From positions 32,474,387 through 32,538,386 of the forward strand of contig OY365814.1 of assembly GCA_959347315.1 (NCBI GenBank): a stretch of DNA of 64,000 nt, in the 5' to 3' direction. The position numbers were made by a program, and so were the translations under genes. This stretch comes from Bimastos eiseni (Eukaryota > Annelida > Clitellata > Crassiclitellata > Lumbricidae). This document shows, piece by piece, positions 18,741 to 29,246 of this stretch (position 1 is the stretch's first letter; every line of letters begins with the position of its first letter). The notes under the pieces were generated by a model. The model saw only the letters and a program-made list of their open reading frames with translations, had not been told where the DNA came from and did not search any database.

Positions 18741-21656
18741 ATGGAGGCTGATAAAAATTCGACAGCTTCAGACGCAAGAGGTGGCGTCCGACCCAGACAT
18801 AACCAAAGGCAGGGTGTCGACAGTAACGGCCCCAGTCGAGCACGTATGGACGACCGTACGAACATGTTTCATCAGAGAATAAAATGTTCAGAGAATGCTC
18901 AGAGCGCAGTCTCTGATATCGCCCCGGTAGAACCGCTGGGTGACAGGGAAGCAAAAGACGAGCATGGGTCGATAGGCGACAGCAGAAACTGTAACGGTGG
19001 AAAAAGATCTCCCTTAGGAAACGACAAATGTGATAGCAATGCTGCTGAGGAGATTTCTCTAGCTTCAGTTTACAAAGTCAGCCGAAATACACACGAAGAG
19101 ATGCCCAAAGCAGAGGACGGAATCGTGAAACGCGAACCAACGGGCGCAGGGGACGAGCAGACATGCGCCAGCCCATCACAAGATCGTACAGCAGATCTGA
19201 TAAAGCAAGAAGATAGCAAAGACAGGAAAATTCATGGTGAAAACGGTAGTACTGCTGATGCCGAGCTTTCCGACGGCTGCGACGAGAAATCGGAGACAAA
19301 ACCGGCCGACTATTCTGCCGATTGGAAAGGGAAGAGCGTCGACGAGATGTCAGAGAAGGAGGACGAATCCAGCCCCGACGATGCAGAACTGCAGCCTCAG
19401 TGTGGCGAAGAAGTGAAACAGTCGACAGATCGTATCCTCGACGGTCTTAGCAAGACAGAGGAAGTCGCTGGTCATGCTTCATCCGATGGAAACCTCCCGC
19501 TCGACATGACTGCTGCTTCCGGCGAGCGGAAGCAGGCACCGACCGGAAACCAGAAGTTGGCAAAGAACGAGGGAAAACTCAAGTCGGACGGCCTGCGTCC
19601 CGTCGGCCGGATGCTTCACGACCTGGGGCTTGATCTCGTACGACAGCAGGTCTACAAGGATTTGATTGGCATACAGGTCGCAAAGGACTCCAAGAACATG
19701 CTCGATGATAAGGAGAAGGAGCAGTTGAAACGACTGACCGACGCACATTCTAAGCTGCTGGTGAAGAACGCAGTGTTCCAGTTGCCGTTTGTGACCTGTC
19801 GCTGCGGCTATTCATCGTCTTCGGCGAACGTCGTGGCGCTGCACCAGGAGTTTGGATCGACGTACGAGGCGCCGTTCCACGAGTGCTGTATGTGCGAGAG
19901 CCTGAAGACGCGCTGGCCATCGCAGTTCATCTCGCACGTTGACTCCGAGCACGACAGAAAGGGCAGGGTTCAGACGAAGATGGCGCCGAACGTCTGCAAG
20001 TACTGCCCATACGAGCACAAGAACCAGATGCGCATGGAGGTGCATGTAGCCAAATGCTTCAAGAAGTTCAACCTCAACACCAATCTGCAGCCGCTTCCAG
20101 CCGACTGCGACGTCCCGTTGCTCGGGAAGTCTTCGCAGCCAGGCAATCCCCACCAGGTGAGACCTGGCATGACCACGGCGTTCCCGAGCCCCGCACACTC
20201 GAGCCACCAGGTCGCAAAGCAGATGATCGCGTCCGCGGCGGCAAGTGTGCAACCCTCAGTGATGGAGATCGGAGGCCAGCTGTACAGTCTTGTCCACCAT
20301 AACGGAAAGGCTCTCTTCACCTCCCTGAGGTCACAGATGGGTAACTCGAGCGGCAGTGGCTCAAATTCGAGCGCTCCTGCCGCCGGGGTTCCGCCTGGAG
20401 GCTTTCCGCGCTTCGTCCAGCCGCCCGGGAGGTCGGTTTCTAAGGGCCCGTCACCGTCAAAACCGCTACCCAACCAGCGCCGGGAAAAGTGCGAGATGTG
20501 CGATGCTGTGGTTAACGACCGCGAGGCCCTGTGGATCCACTTCCGCATGATGCACAAGGTGGAGCTGAGTAAGGTGAGCATGATCGAAAAGGAGCCATGG
20601 ATGATGTGCGATGTCTGCACGGCCAAGTTCTGGACGTACCAGGGCCTGGCGCGCCACTCCATGCAGCTGCACAAGCGTGAGCTGGCGCCCCCTGCAACCC
20701 CTACCAAGTCGTTCAAGTGCTTCCTCTGCCTCCAGGTCCAGACGAACCCACTCAACCACCTGAGCACCTACCACAACATCACCCTCCTTGACATGTACCA
20801 CAGCCGACGGTGCTGCATGTGCAACCGAAGGTTCCGCGCGGCGCCCGCGTTCGAGGAGCACATGGTCCTCCAGCACCACGACATCTTCGCCAACAAGGAC
20901 GTGCTGTGCACTGTGCTCCAGGCGCTTTCCACAGCACTCAGTCTCAAGAGGCAGGAGACTGTTCAGCAGAGGCCCGCTGTGTCCCCGAAAAGCGGCCAAC
21001 GCGGCGGCCACAGCGCCGCGGGACAGGTCAGGAGTGTCCCCGGTCTGGCGTCACCACCTGGCCAGAGGAGCACGCAGGAGACACCTTCCTCTTCCGGGAG
21101 GGGTTATCCAGACATGAGGAAAAGGGGACACCGGCGCCAGTTAGGGGATCGCACGAGGGAGTCTGAGGCGGGCGCCGCCGGGAAGACCACGCCAAAGAAG
21201 TCGACGGAGGAGGACACAAAGGAGCTTAACAAACTCTACAAGGACTACGCGGACATCGGGCGCCCGATCCTGCGCTCCATGCGACACCGTCTCTCGCAGG
21301 GCGGCACGGAGAAGGTCGAGAACGCCATGGAGAAGGTCGAGAACGCCATGGAGAAGGTCGAGAACGCCACGGAAAAGGTCGAGAACGCCAGTCTGACTGG
21401 ATCAAAATCGAAAGAGCCGGAGAAGGTAGGTGCGGATCCGACCATATCTGAAAATGAACATGCTCAAGCAGAGCAGGATTTGGCGACCACAGGGGAATCA
21501 GACGAACCATGTGCCAAGAAACTTTGCCTTGATAGCTCACGAAACGATTTCGAAAAAACGAACGATTCGGAAAGCACAGATCACCACAAACAATTGCAGG
21601 AAATTAACAATGTAGATACGGCCAGCAGTCTCGCCGAGGGTCAGAAAGCTTCCTAA
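18741..21656 (+). CDS. Multi-C2H2 zinc-finger protein, single exon (MEP-1-like, tentative)
   Basis: An uninterrupted 971-aa frame with much higher GC than its surroundings. Residues 1-330 are acidic and low-complexity, with two SUMOylation-type sites (VKREP, LIKQED) and PLDMT, a weak match to a CtBP-binding motif. A conserved block follows (QVYKDLIGIQVAKDSKNM). Unusual Cys/His modules lie at about 351-410 (CRCGY..CCMC..HVDSEH), 420 (CKYCPYEHK), 584 (CEMC..HFRMMH), 623 (CDVC..HSMQLH), 660 (CFLC..HLSTYH) and 691 (CCMC..HMVLQHH). Heptad EKVENAM repeats occur at 856-884. The finger layout recalls the MEP-1 family of Mi-2/NuRD-associated repressors, but from memory only. Nuclear localisation and a role in transcription are inferred. 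An upstream UTR exon is possible; the ATG is the first in a long open frame. Confidence 0.85.
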   Translation: MEADKNSTASDARGGVRPRHNQRQGVDSNGPSRARMDDRTNMFHQRIKCSENAQSAVSDIAPVEPLGDREAKDEHGSIGDSRNCNGGKRSPLGNDKCDSNAAEEISLASVYKVSRNTHEEMPKAEDGIVKREPTGAGDEQTCASPSQDRTADLIKQEDSKDRKIHGENGSTADAELSDGCDEKSETKPADYSADWKGKSVDEMSEKEDESSPDDAELQPQCGEEVKQSTDRILDGLSKTEEVAGHASSDGNLPLDMTAASGERKQAPTGNQKLAKNEGKLKSDGLRPVGRMLHDLGLDLVRQQVYKDLIGIQVAKDSKNMLDDKEKEQLKRLTDAHSKLLVKNAVFQLPFVTCRCGYSSSSANVVALHQEFGSTYEAPFHECCMCESLKTRWPSQFISHVDSEHDRKGRVQTKMAPNVCKYCPYEHKNQMRMEVHVAKCFKKFNLNTNLQPLPADCDVPLLGKSSQPGNPHQVRPGMTTAFPSPAHSSHQVAKQMIASAAASVQPSVMEIGGQLYSLVHHNGKALFTSLRSQMGNSSGSGSNSSAPAAGVPPGGFPRFVQPPGRSVSKGPSPSKPLPNQRREKCEMCDAVVNDREALWIHFRMMHKVELSKVSMIEKEPWMMCDVCTAKFWTYQGLARHSMQLHKRELAPPATPTKSFKCFLCLQVQTNPLNHLSTYHNITLLDMYHSRRCCMCNRRFRAAPAFEEHMVLQHHDIFANKDVLCTVLQALSTALSLKRQETVQQRPAVSPKSGQRGGHSAAGQVRSVPGLASPPGQRSTQETPSSSGRGYPDMRKRGHRRQLGDRTRESEAGAAGKTTPKKSTEEDTKELNKLYKDYADIGRPILRSMRHRLSQGGTEKVENAMEKVENAMEKVENATEKVENASLTGSKSKEPEKVGADPTISENEHAQAEQDLATTGESDEPCAKKLCLDSSRNDFEKTNDSESTDHHKQLQEINNVDTASSLAEGQKAS
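21306..21391 (+). repeat. In-frame 21-bp tandem repeat (EKVENAM x4)
   Basis: Four copies of GAGAAGGTCGAGAACGCCAT-like units keep the reading frame of the zinc-finger gene. The third and fourth differ by few bases, so the expansion is recent. The encoded heptad is charged and probably helical. Confidence 0.95.
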
Positions 21657-22570
21657 CGCCACTGGGAAGAGCATCCGCAACAGGGTGGAGGCCATACCAA
21701 CCGACTCTTAGCAGCGATGGAATTAGACGTAGGGCGTACAGTATCTCGTGTACTCGATTCTTGCATGTACATAATCAAGACAGGTTGCATAGGATGTTTC
21801 TAGCAGCACATTGTTTTCTTGTTAGACGTTTTAAATAGATGATTTTCGAGCTAGGTTTTGCCGGGTTTTTGGTCATGACAGCCGTTTGTATTGAAGATGA
21901 ACTTGATGCAGTAGAGGAACGATTACGCAGGTACCATTTGTTAGCACAATTTTGAAAGGTGGTAAAATTTCTTTTGGAAGAGTTCTTTTGCTGTAACTTA
22001 TACAATACAACGTGTTGGAAGAATAACGATGTGATGCTTTTGCAACTGGAATTCTTCAGCATTGTTGAATTTGAAACATTTCTTTGCTTCTTGCAACAAA
22101 AGTGCAAATCGTCCAGAGCAGTGAACAATTTTTACACATTATATGAGTTTCTTGCACTAAGCTTTAATGCCAATTAATTTATTTGATTATTGGCAGTTAC
22201 CTGTCTGTTCCACATTGCACAATGAACTAATATTTATGTAGGGCAAATATTCAATCCTTTGCGCATGCACTGTATTGAATGACCTTGATTTTTTTATCCC
22301 AAAAATTGACAAACATACCAAAGTCTTGTTTACAGAGTTGGCATCAATCTCTATAAAGAAGCTAGACACATGAAGTTGACTTTTTTTGAAGTTTTGATCT
22401 ACTCAGAAGAAGAAAGTGTATAGTTTTGACATTGTAATTTTCAGCTAGCTCTGATGCAATAACATTAAGTCTAAATTTATATGAGTTAATTTGAAAATGG
22501 AATTCAGAGTTGTTAAATTTGAAAATATCAGATGACATTTCTTGGTCTTAACTAATATTTAAAGAAAGAA
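21657..22570. other. 3' flank of the zinc-finger gene
   Basis: AT-rich, probably 3' UTR and flank. I see no clear AATAAA close to the stop codon; the nearest plus-strand examples are far downstream, beyond 23.9 kb. No gene is recognised. Confidence 0.5.
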
Positions 22571-22574
22571 GAGA

Positions 22575-22905
22575 AAAGTATACAAGCATTTGAGAACAAG
22601 TGTATGAGGAAACTGCTCAGAATTCCATGGACAGCAATGTTGACCACCGAACAAGTGTATCAAATGGCGAATGTTAACTACAAACTGCTGGGTCACATCA
22701 AATCCAGTGTGATGTTGGATATAGTGGAAGGAAGCTGAAGTCGTGGAAGACCCAGAATCTGCTGGTTTGACAATGTCATAGCGTGAACTGGTTTAAAAGG
22801 CACAAGCTTAATGAACATCCAAAGAGACAGAAAGCATTGGACATCACTTTCCCATTCATGTAGTCAACCGTCGCAAAGCGACGATATGACATGACTAATA
22901 TTTTC
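22575..22905 (+). mobile_element. Degenerate LINE (reverse transcriptase C-terminal) remnant
   Basis: The plus strand reads FENKCMRKLLRIPWT, then TTEQVYQMANVNYKLLGHIK, then a broken RGRPRICWFDNV and WTGLKGTSL, then RDRKHW. This order (CMRRLLRI..LLGHI..GRPR..W.DN) is typical of the ORF2 C-terminus of another non-LTR clade than the GCTATATAAAT-ended fragments. In-frame stops show it is dead. Confidence 0.85.
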
Positions 22906-23322
22906 ACGTTTTCCAAACATTCCTGTTATGTCAATAGAGTAAGATAGGAATACTTGCCATAGCCATTTTCATTCTGGTTAATATATGCGTATTATACCCT
23001 GCATTGGTCAGAGGTGCTGGAATTCAGTGTCTGCTTGTGCCCACCTCTTCTCTTTAGGTCAACACCGGGTCTAACCAAAGAAACCTGCGATATGGTTTTA
23101 CTTGAAGCAAACTTTGAACCTGGCTTCTTTCTTAAAACGACGATGTAGAACATTTCCAGATTAGATTATAGTTTTGTGTCGGGTTGAGTTTCAGAATCTT
23201 TGAGTGGTGTTATAAAAACGTTCAATTAGGACCATCTATTTATACAGTTTACCATTAACTAGGCCTTATGCAAATTTAAGAATCGTATCCTTCGATGAAA
23301 CCGCATTCCACATATTTAAAAT

Positions 23323-24082
23323 CAGGGATGTGGTCTTGAGACCGTGGTCTTGGTCTCGAGACCGGAAAACTGCGGTCTTGGTCTCGAATGCATTGATCTT
23401 GGTCTCGGACCATTGCTCTTGGTCTCGAATGAGTCGGTCATGGTCTTGAAGGAACGGTCTTGGGATTTCTCACTGTCTTTGGTTAGCATTCTTGGTCATT
23501 TGCCATATCAGAGCGACTTCTTTGATATTTGTTGGTTATTTTTGATTATTAGATACACCGGATGTTTAGGCCCTATGCGATTTTTATCGATTTATGACGT
23601 GCTGACCATCTTTATGTATAATACTACAGGCAGAAAAAAATGCATTTGCGAAGTAACCAGCCATTTCAAAAATTTGCTTTAACAAATTTCGAGTTCTTGG
23701 AACATTCTAATAATTATGCGGTCGGCCACGTGTTGTCACTGTTAACCTACAATTTCGAGTAGGACTACACCGTTCAAATGGAAAGTTAATCTACTTGTTC
23801 AGATGTCTTGAAGTATTTACCTATCACATAGTGTAAGTAATTTATAATGTGATATTCTCAGGCCAAAGCCAATTAAAGCTGAATCCTCAAAAGACTGGCC
23901 GGTAAAACTGTTTTCTGGATCATTACTAACTTTATTATGATTAGTATCCGTCAGCAATAAAATTAATGTTTTAAGCGTCTTATTCCGTTTTAGCATCTTA
24001 ATAAATTGAATTGTTTATAAAAAAAGCTAGAGTATCGGTCTTGGTCTTGGACCTCTCGGTTTTGGTCTCGTGCCCAACACTG
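23323..24082. mobile_element. hAT-like non-autonomous element
   Basis: Ends CAGGGATGTGG and CCAACACTG are followed inward by inverted GGTCTCGAGACC/GGTCTTGGTCTCG-type subterminal repeats. Flanks TTTAAAAT (23315-23322) and TTAAAAAT (24083-24090) match at 7 of 8 positions. The interior is AT-rich and has no transposase. Confidence 0.7.
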
Positions 24083-24614
24083 TTAAAAATGTATAAGAGA
24101 ATACATTAAAAAGTTAAAAAATAAAAATAATTTACATTGATTTTTTTAACTCGTATCATCTTTCTTTCCCTAATAATAAATATGAATCCTTCAGATTTTT
24201 TGAATAAATAAATAGATATACATATACACAGCCTAATGTCTATAATGTGCTGAGTTCAAACTCAAAGAGCAAGGGTTCGGATCACACATACAGTTAGGCC
24301 TATATTGAGCCAGTCAAATGGCCAACTGTAGCTACATGGGCGTAACAAAAGAGAAAATATTAAAGACATTCTAGTCAGTCTATGATGTCTCTACATAAAA
24401 AGCTCAATAGACAGCTGTAAACTGAGTGATGTGCAGAATTAATATATTCATTTTACTGAACCCCTTTCACACTCGTCGTGCTTAGCCTACTGGTAATGGT
24501 GTTTATTCGATTCAGCAACTCCTTGAAATGATCAGAAACCCTGCCACCTCTACTATCTTAACAATCTCGATAATCTTGCTCAACAGCAGTATATTGACTT
24601 AAGAACTTAGCACG

Positions 24615-25540
24615 TAAATGGACAAGTTATCTCTCACCCCCTCAGGGTCGAGATCATTTGGCCAAGCATTAGGATCACAAGACACAGATGGGAACTACAC
24701 AGATCCTTCTCCGAATCTGCCAACAGTTTTTTTGTCATGCCGTCTACCAATGCTTGGTAAAACTAGCTTCGGTAAATTTTCCTCTCTTTGCCACTGCCAG
24801 TAGCAATTTGCGATGCATCCTTGAAAGCTCTTGCATCTGCAGCCTGACCAGCGTCAGCACAGTACTGTCCACTCATTCATTTTTAGCTGCAATGACTTCG
24901 ATTCGTCTTGTCAGGAGTAGATGATCAACAGGAAGAGTGATATAAACTACCTGCAGTGCTAAAGACAAATCGGCCAACTCTTCCAGGGCATCATACACGA
25001 GTCCAAAATTCTTTGTGAAAACAGGGTTAGACAGTTTCATGACCGTTCCCAACAATTTCTGCTGCTTTAAATCAGCTCTCCTACTACTCGCTGATCAATT
25101 GCTGAAATAATTATTGTTCAAACACACTGTAGGATTGCCGAACATCTCTAACCAAGACTAAGAGCTTATATTTGCAGATCACATTCACCGTCTCCTGTGT
25201 CTCTGTGTGACTCGTGCTAAAAGTTTCGTCAGCTCCGCACTGTTACTCGCTCGATAACTCCAGACGCCACCGCTACACTTGTCCATTCCTTCATCAGATA
25301 ACTACTGATCACTATTTGTAGGCTTCCAAACTGGACCGGGTCCTGCATTTTGTTGCACGTCTTGTCGGTCGCACTCCGAAATGTGGCCACGTCTCCGGCT
25401 AGATGCTGGATGCGCTCCTCTAATACCACTATAGCCACTCCTCCAGCAGCGATTCTCGTACCCCATCATCGCTCTGGTCTGGTAGTCATTGGCTCCTTGC
25501 CTTGTCTCGTCTCTGCCGATCTTCGCAAACTCTGACACTC
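24615..25540 (-). pseudogene. Broken transposase/KIAA1586-like remnant
   Basis: Minus-strand frames, separated by stops and shifts, give pieces such as SSYLMKEWTSVAVASGVIER and GTVMKLSNPVFTKNFGLVYD, continuing into ALEELADLSLALQ and TLPVDHLLLTRRIEVIAA. The pattern resembles the C-terminal half of hAT-derived or DUF4371-type proteins, where a helical region with LSLALQ and a short RRIEV segment precedes the dimerisation domain. The identification is tentative. The pieces lie in order over about 900 bases without splice-like borders, so decay is more likely than introns. Confidence 0.45.
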
Positions 25541-25544
25541 ATTT

Positions 25545-26600
25545 TAATGTATAGGGTTGGGCTAATTACCCCACTGCAAGTTCAATCAATGACTTCAGAT
25601 ATAATTATGTTGTTAGGCCTTATTTAACTTGCCACTGATCTGCATTCCGAAGGGCAGTAAACGACGGTAACCACATTAGCTACATTAACGACCCAATTAA
25701 ATCAAAGTTTGAAGTAGAAATTGATTCGACGTATGATCGTTGACGATACAATATGTTGTAAACTTTGGCTTTGCAAAATACGTAAATATGTCACATAGTA
25801 GGCTACAACTTTAAAATAGAGATCCCTAATGCGTGAAATTACAGGATCATCTGCGTGACCTAATTCTACAATATGCAACAAACAATTAATCCAGGAAACT
25901 GCAGGACAGGATCTATGTATGTTCTAGGCTTCTAGCTGCACAATAATTGTATACGTTGTGACTCATAATTATTTAATATTTAATTCTATATTTCATTTGT
26001 CATTTTTGAAGCTTCCCACGAGCTCAGATATACATAATCGAAGAAACAAGTCTTGAGACAAGCGACAGAGAATACTGAAGTTGAAATGTATTGGAAAGAC
26101 GGGAACGCGCCTATCAATCGGTTGGTGGCGTAGTACGTGTTTGAAATTAATAATAATAATAATTGGTATTATTGTGGTTATTTATGCCATTTTTAACGCA
26201 TTCATTTGTTGACTAAACTGTCTGTGCGATGATTGATGTGAAATTAATCGTAATTAAATCTAAAGTTGTACATTCTTGTGAGATGTGTCACGCAAGCGAA
26301 TCGCTAGGTGGCATCGTACATGTGTTTATTGAAATTACAATAATAATTTTGATTGCTATTATTACTTTAGCTTATTTACCATATAACACTGCTATTTAGT
26401 GAGTAAATAAAATTACTTTCCTTTAAGTCTAATAATTGATTGCCCAAAATAAGGCAAAGCTGACAATTGATTAGGGTAATTATACTCTTAGACACCTTTA
26501 TTTAAGGAGGTATTGATAGGTTACTTTATAAGTATTGCGACGCGTGTATGAGATAATTAGGAGTGGACGGGTTGATAGCTACACATTCTGAGGATAGGCC
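25545..26600. other. Intergenic, AT-rich, nothing recognised
   Basis: Contains short ATT/AAT runs (about 26146-26165 and 26335-26365) and no coding or RNA signal I can support. Confidence 0.5.
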
Positions 26601-26609
26601 CTATGGTCC

Positions 26610-26735
26610 AGTAAATGCACTTGCATTTCAGGAGGAATGTGTAGCGGTTCCCCGGCTCCCAACTTTTGCAAAGTAAATGCACAATTGCATTTGAGGAGGA
26701 ATGTGTAGCAGTTCCCCGGCTCCCAACTTTTCCAA
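26610..26735. repeat. 62-bp tandem duplication
   Basis: Two copies begin AGTAAATGCAC at 26610 and 26672 and share GGAGGAATGTGTAGC and TTCCCCGGCTCCCAACTTTT. Identity is high, with a few substitutions and a 2-base indel. Confidence 0.92.
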
Positions 26736-26879
26736 AGCTCCGTTTAAATTTCTTCTTTTTTTCCCGTCCAACACTAATCATTGATGGACAAAGATAGCGA
26801 TTAATACTAGAAGAACTTTATTCTGTAGAGGTATTCCATTGGTTACAATATAGTGCCTGTTTTCTCCTTTCTCAAGACG

Positions 26880-26935
26880 AATTTCTTTTATCTGGCAGCG
26901 ATTGGTGTGCGCTTAGAGAGGCGCTATATAAATAG
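26880..26935 (+). mobile_element. LINE 3' terminus fragment
   Basis: GATTGGTGTGCGCTTAGAGAGGCGCTATATAAATAG is the 3' end of the same LINE family as at 43903 and 61621. Only the last ~50 bases survive. Confidence 0.65.
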
Positions 26936-26974
26936 ATTTAAATACAATGCAATAAGTGATGGTCACCATCTATT

Positions 26975-27315
26975 ATCCTCTGCCTCTTCCTCGTCCCCTC
27001 CTCTTTCTTTCTGTTCTCATGGATCCTCTCCTTCCGCTGTCTATTACTATCCATTGTATTCTCATTCAATTCCCATATGCTAATCCCCTCATCTTTCCCT
27101 CCTCCCCTTCACTACCCCGCAATTTTTCTCCATCTTCCTATCATTCATTAATTCCTCACCTGCTCATACTCTCCGATTTCAACACCTGGTCCCATTTCCA
27201 TGCTCCTCGCTTATTACTCCCATCCTCATTAGCCCTTCCCTCCGTTCTAATCCTCACCCATCTTCCGTTCTCAACCCCTTCTCATCATCCCCTGCCCTCT
27301 CCAACAATTATGGTG
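26975..27315. repeat. Pyrimidine-rich (CT) tract
   Basis: An irregular tract, mostly C and T on the plus strand, resembling the one at 63440-64000. Open frames are runs of Pro, Ser and Leu without family character. Confidence 0.85.
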
Positions 27316-27415
27316 ATCCGTTAACACACCAGGTTTAAGGCCTTATAGGTGTCGTTGGTGTAAAGCTGCTTAGGGGGATCGCCGTTCCCACCCACTTTAA
27401 ACCCTGTTGACAGGA

Positions 27416-27440
27416 TATATATATATATATATATATATAG
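27416..27440. repeat. (TA)n microsatellite
   Basis: About twelve TA dinucleotides. Confidence 0.95.
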
Positions 27441-27911
27441 ATACATATATAAAATGAAAGTCTAATTATGATGTGCATGTAGACCCCGATGAACACCATA
27501 CATACACATGAACAACCCAAGAAATACACAAGGACCTCCCTCAGGAACTTCTCATGAAACACACACAAAACTTTCATGAAATATTCAGCTACCTCCCATG
27601 AAATACAAATAAACCTATGTTAGATACACAGGAATCCACTCAAAAACTATACAGAAACTTTCTTGAAAAGCTATATCTCGAACTCATCATGCAAAAAAAT
27701 CGCTTGGAAATGGCCGTGAATCGCGCACAGGCAAATTTCTCAATAACGAATTCAGTATCATAAATCTCTGTTGAACTTCATGTTTGCTCCCCAACCATAT
27801 CACATCTGAATTTTAATTAGCTAGACACAGGATACATTAGTTCCAACATATCCAGCGCAAAATTATGCATCGCAAATATACTTAAGCGGAAAAAACAGAA
27901 AAAAATAGCTT

Positions 27912-28439
27912 TTAATTGGACAGATCGATAAAAAGTCCGAGAAGAATGCCACCGCAAACTGCAGCAAATATGAGAAGAATAAGACAGTTTTTCGGTTGTT
28001 TTTTTCCTCCCACTCCAAACAAGCAACGACAACACAGAAACGTGCAAAACCTCGACAATGCAACACGTTTCTGCCCGATAGAACGTATCGATGAAGTACC
28101 ACCATACGACCAATTTTTAAAGAAATCGACTTGAAAGCTGTCTCTGGCTGTACTAACACGCAGAACTAGCTCAAAACAAGGTGCCGTATATCGGCTGCAA
28201 AAATAGATCCGTAAAGATATCACGATTTGATTAGTGCTGGCCGTATGATGCCGAACGTCTAAGTTAATACTCGGTGTGTTCGTGAGCAAATGATGCGGTG
28301 GTCGCTGCTGGGCTCGCTCGAGTTGCCGAGCGGTGCTTCCGATGTTGGCATAGATCGAGAGTAATGGATGGATGGAGAAGAGGAAGAGCTCTTCGTCGTT
28401 ATGCAGGATTCGGTGAACTTCGGTCGTACAGAAATTCAC
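27912..28439 (-). CDS. Unrecognised ORF with a membrane-like C-terminus (doubtful)
   Basis: A 175-codon frame in AT-rich DNA. Most of it has no family character. The last ~32 residues are GGKKQPKN followed by a hydrophobic, Gly-containing helix (CLILLIFAAVCGGILLGLF), which resembles a first membrane segment such as that of SLC1-type transporters. The stop follows at once and I see no matching downstream exon. It could be a pseudogene end, a fragment of an exon or chance. Confidence 0.2.
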   Translation of the reverse strand: MNFCTTEVHRILHNDEELFLFSIHPLLSIYANIGSTARQLERAQQRPPHHLLTNTPSINLDVRHHTASTNQIVISLRIYFCSRYTAPCFELVLRVSTARDSFQVDFFKNWSYGGTSSIRSIGQKRVALSRFCTFLCCRCLFGVGGKKQPKNCLILLIFAAVCGGILLGLFIDLSN

Positions 28440-28574
28440 TCAATGCTTTCAAGGCTAAGTATCATCTGGAAGATCAACAGAAAAAGCAAAAGTTACACTC
28501 TCTCGTAAAATTCTCCCGCAGCAATGCACTTTTAACAAACAAACAAACATTTTGATTATTATTATCGTATCTTT

Positions 28575-28790
28575 AGATTTATATCACACATCTCTCAGAA
28601 TAATTATCTCAGAGTGTAAACCCCCGGAAAAAAGAAATGCCTTCAATGAGTGATAAGCAGATGGAGAGAAGCCAGTCATTAGTTCAGTCCTTAATGATGG
28701 AGGAAGGTCATTCCAGGAAGACGGACCCACAACGGCACCGTAACAGCAGAGTGACAATACAACTAGACACACAGAAAATGTGCTGGAAAC
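28575..28790 (-). mobile_element. LINE 3' fragment, reverse transcriptase C-terminus
   Basis: The minus strand encodes VVGPSSWNDLPPSLRTELM then a KAFLFSGGL tail. It is closely related to the copy at 12818-13080. Confidence 0.8.
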
Positions 28791-28883
28791 AGCTCAGCTT
28801 AGTCAGATGTTGTGAGCAAGCAAGACTGTCGATGGAAAGTTCCAGAATTTTGGTTATTTGTTTAACTAACCAATGCTCTTAAA

Positions 28884-29035
28884 CTAAAACTAGTCAAATT
28901 CCCCAATGAAACTCAAGAGCCCAGTCAAATTCCCCCACAAAACCCCAGTCAAATTCCCTACAAAACTCAAGACCTCAGTCAAATTCCCTACAAAATTCAA
29001 GACTTCAGTCGAATTCCCTGTAAAACTAGCCAAAT
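28884..29035. repeat. ~29-bp minisatellite 3' of PPP4R1
   Basis: Five to six variant copies of a CAGTCAAATTCCCTACAAAA-type unit, in the presumed 3' UTR or flank of PPP4R1 about 210-360 bases past its stop. Confidence 0.85.
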
Positions 29036-29209
29036 CCACAAAACAACCAGATTTACCAAGACGAATACACAGGACTCCTTTGATCAATAATATGACCAGT
29101 TAAAGAACAGGAAGTCATCACACCCTGTTTACACAACATTAAAGTGCTCGAAAATCTTCCATGCAACCACAAGTTCTGTCCATCAGAACCGGATCGCCTA
29201 GGATCTGTT

Positions 29210-29240
29210 TCCCCTAAAATGGAGCTATATAAATTCACCA
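29210..29240 (+). mobile_element. LINE 3' terminus at the PPP4R1 stop codon
   Basis: CCCCTAAAATGGAGCTATATAAATTC, the LINE end signature in antisense, lies within about ten bases of the PPP4R1 stop (29247-29249), at the very start of its 3' UTR. Confidence 0.45.
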
Positions 29241-29246
29241 TTTCGA

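Noticed and set aside
19812..21011. Long minus-strand frames opposite the zinc-finger gene (146, 265 and 181 codons)
   Set aside because: Shadows caused by GC-rich codon use of the real plus-strand gene.
26956..27324. 122-codon Pro/Ser/Leu frame
   Set aside because: Lies wholly in a pyrimidine-rich tract, with no motif or splice support.
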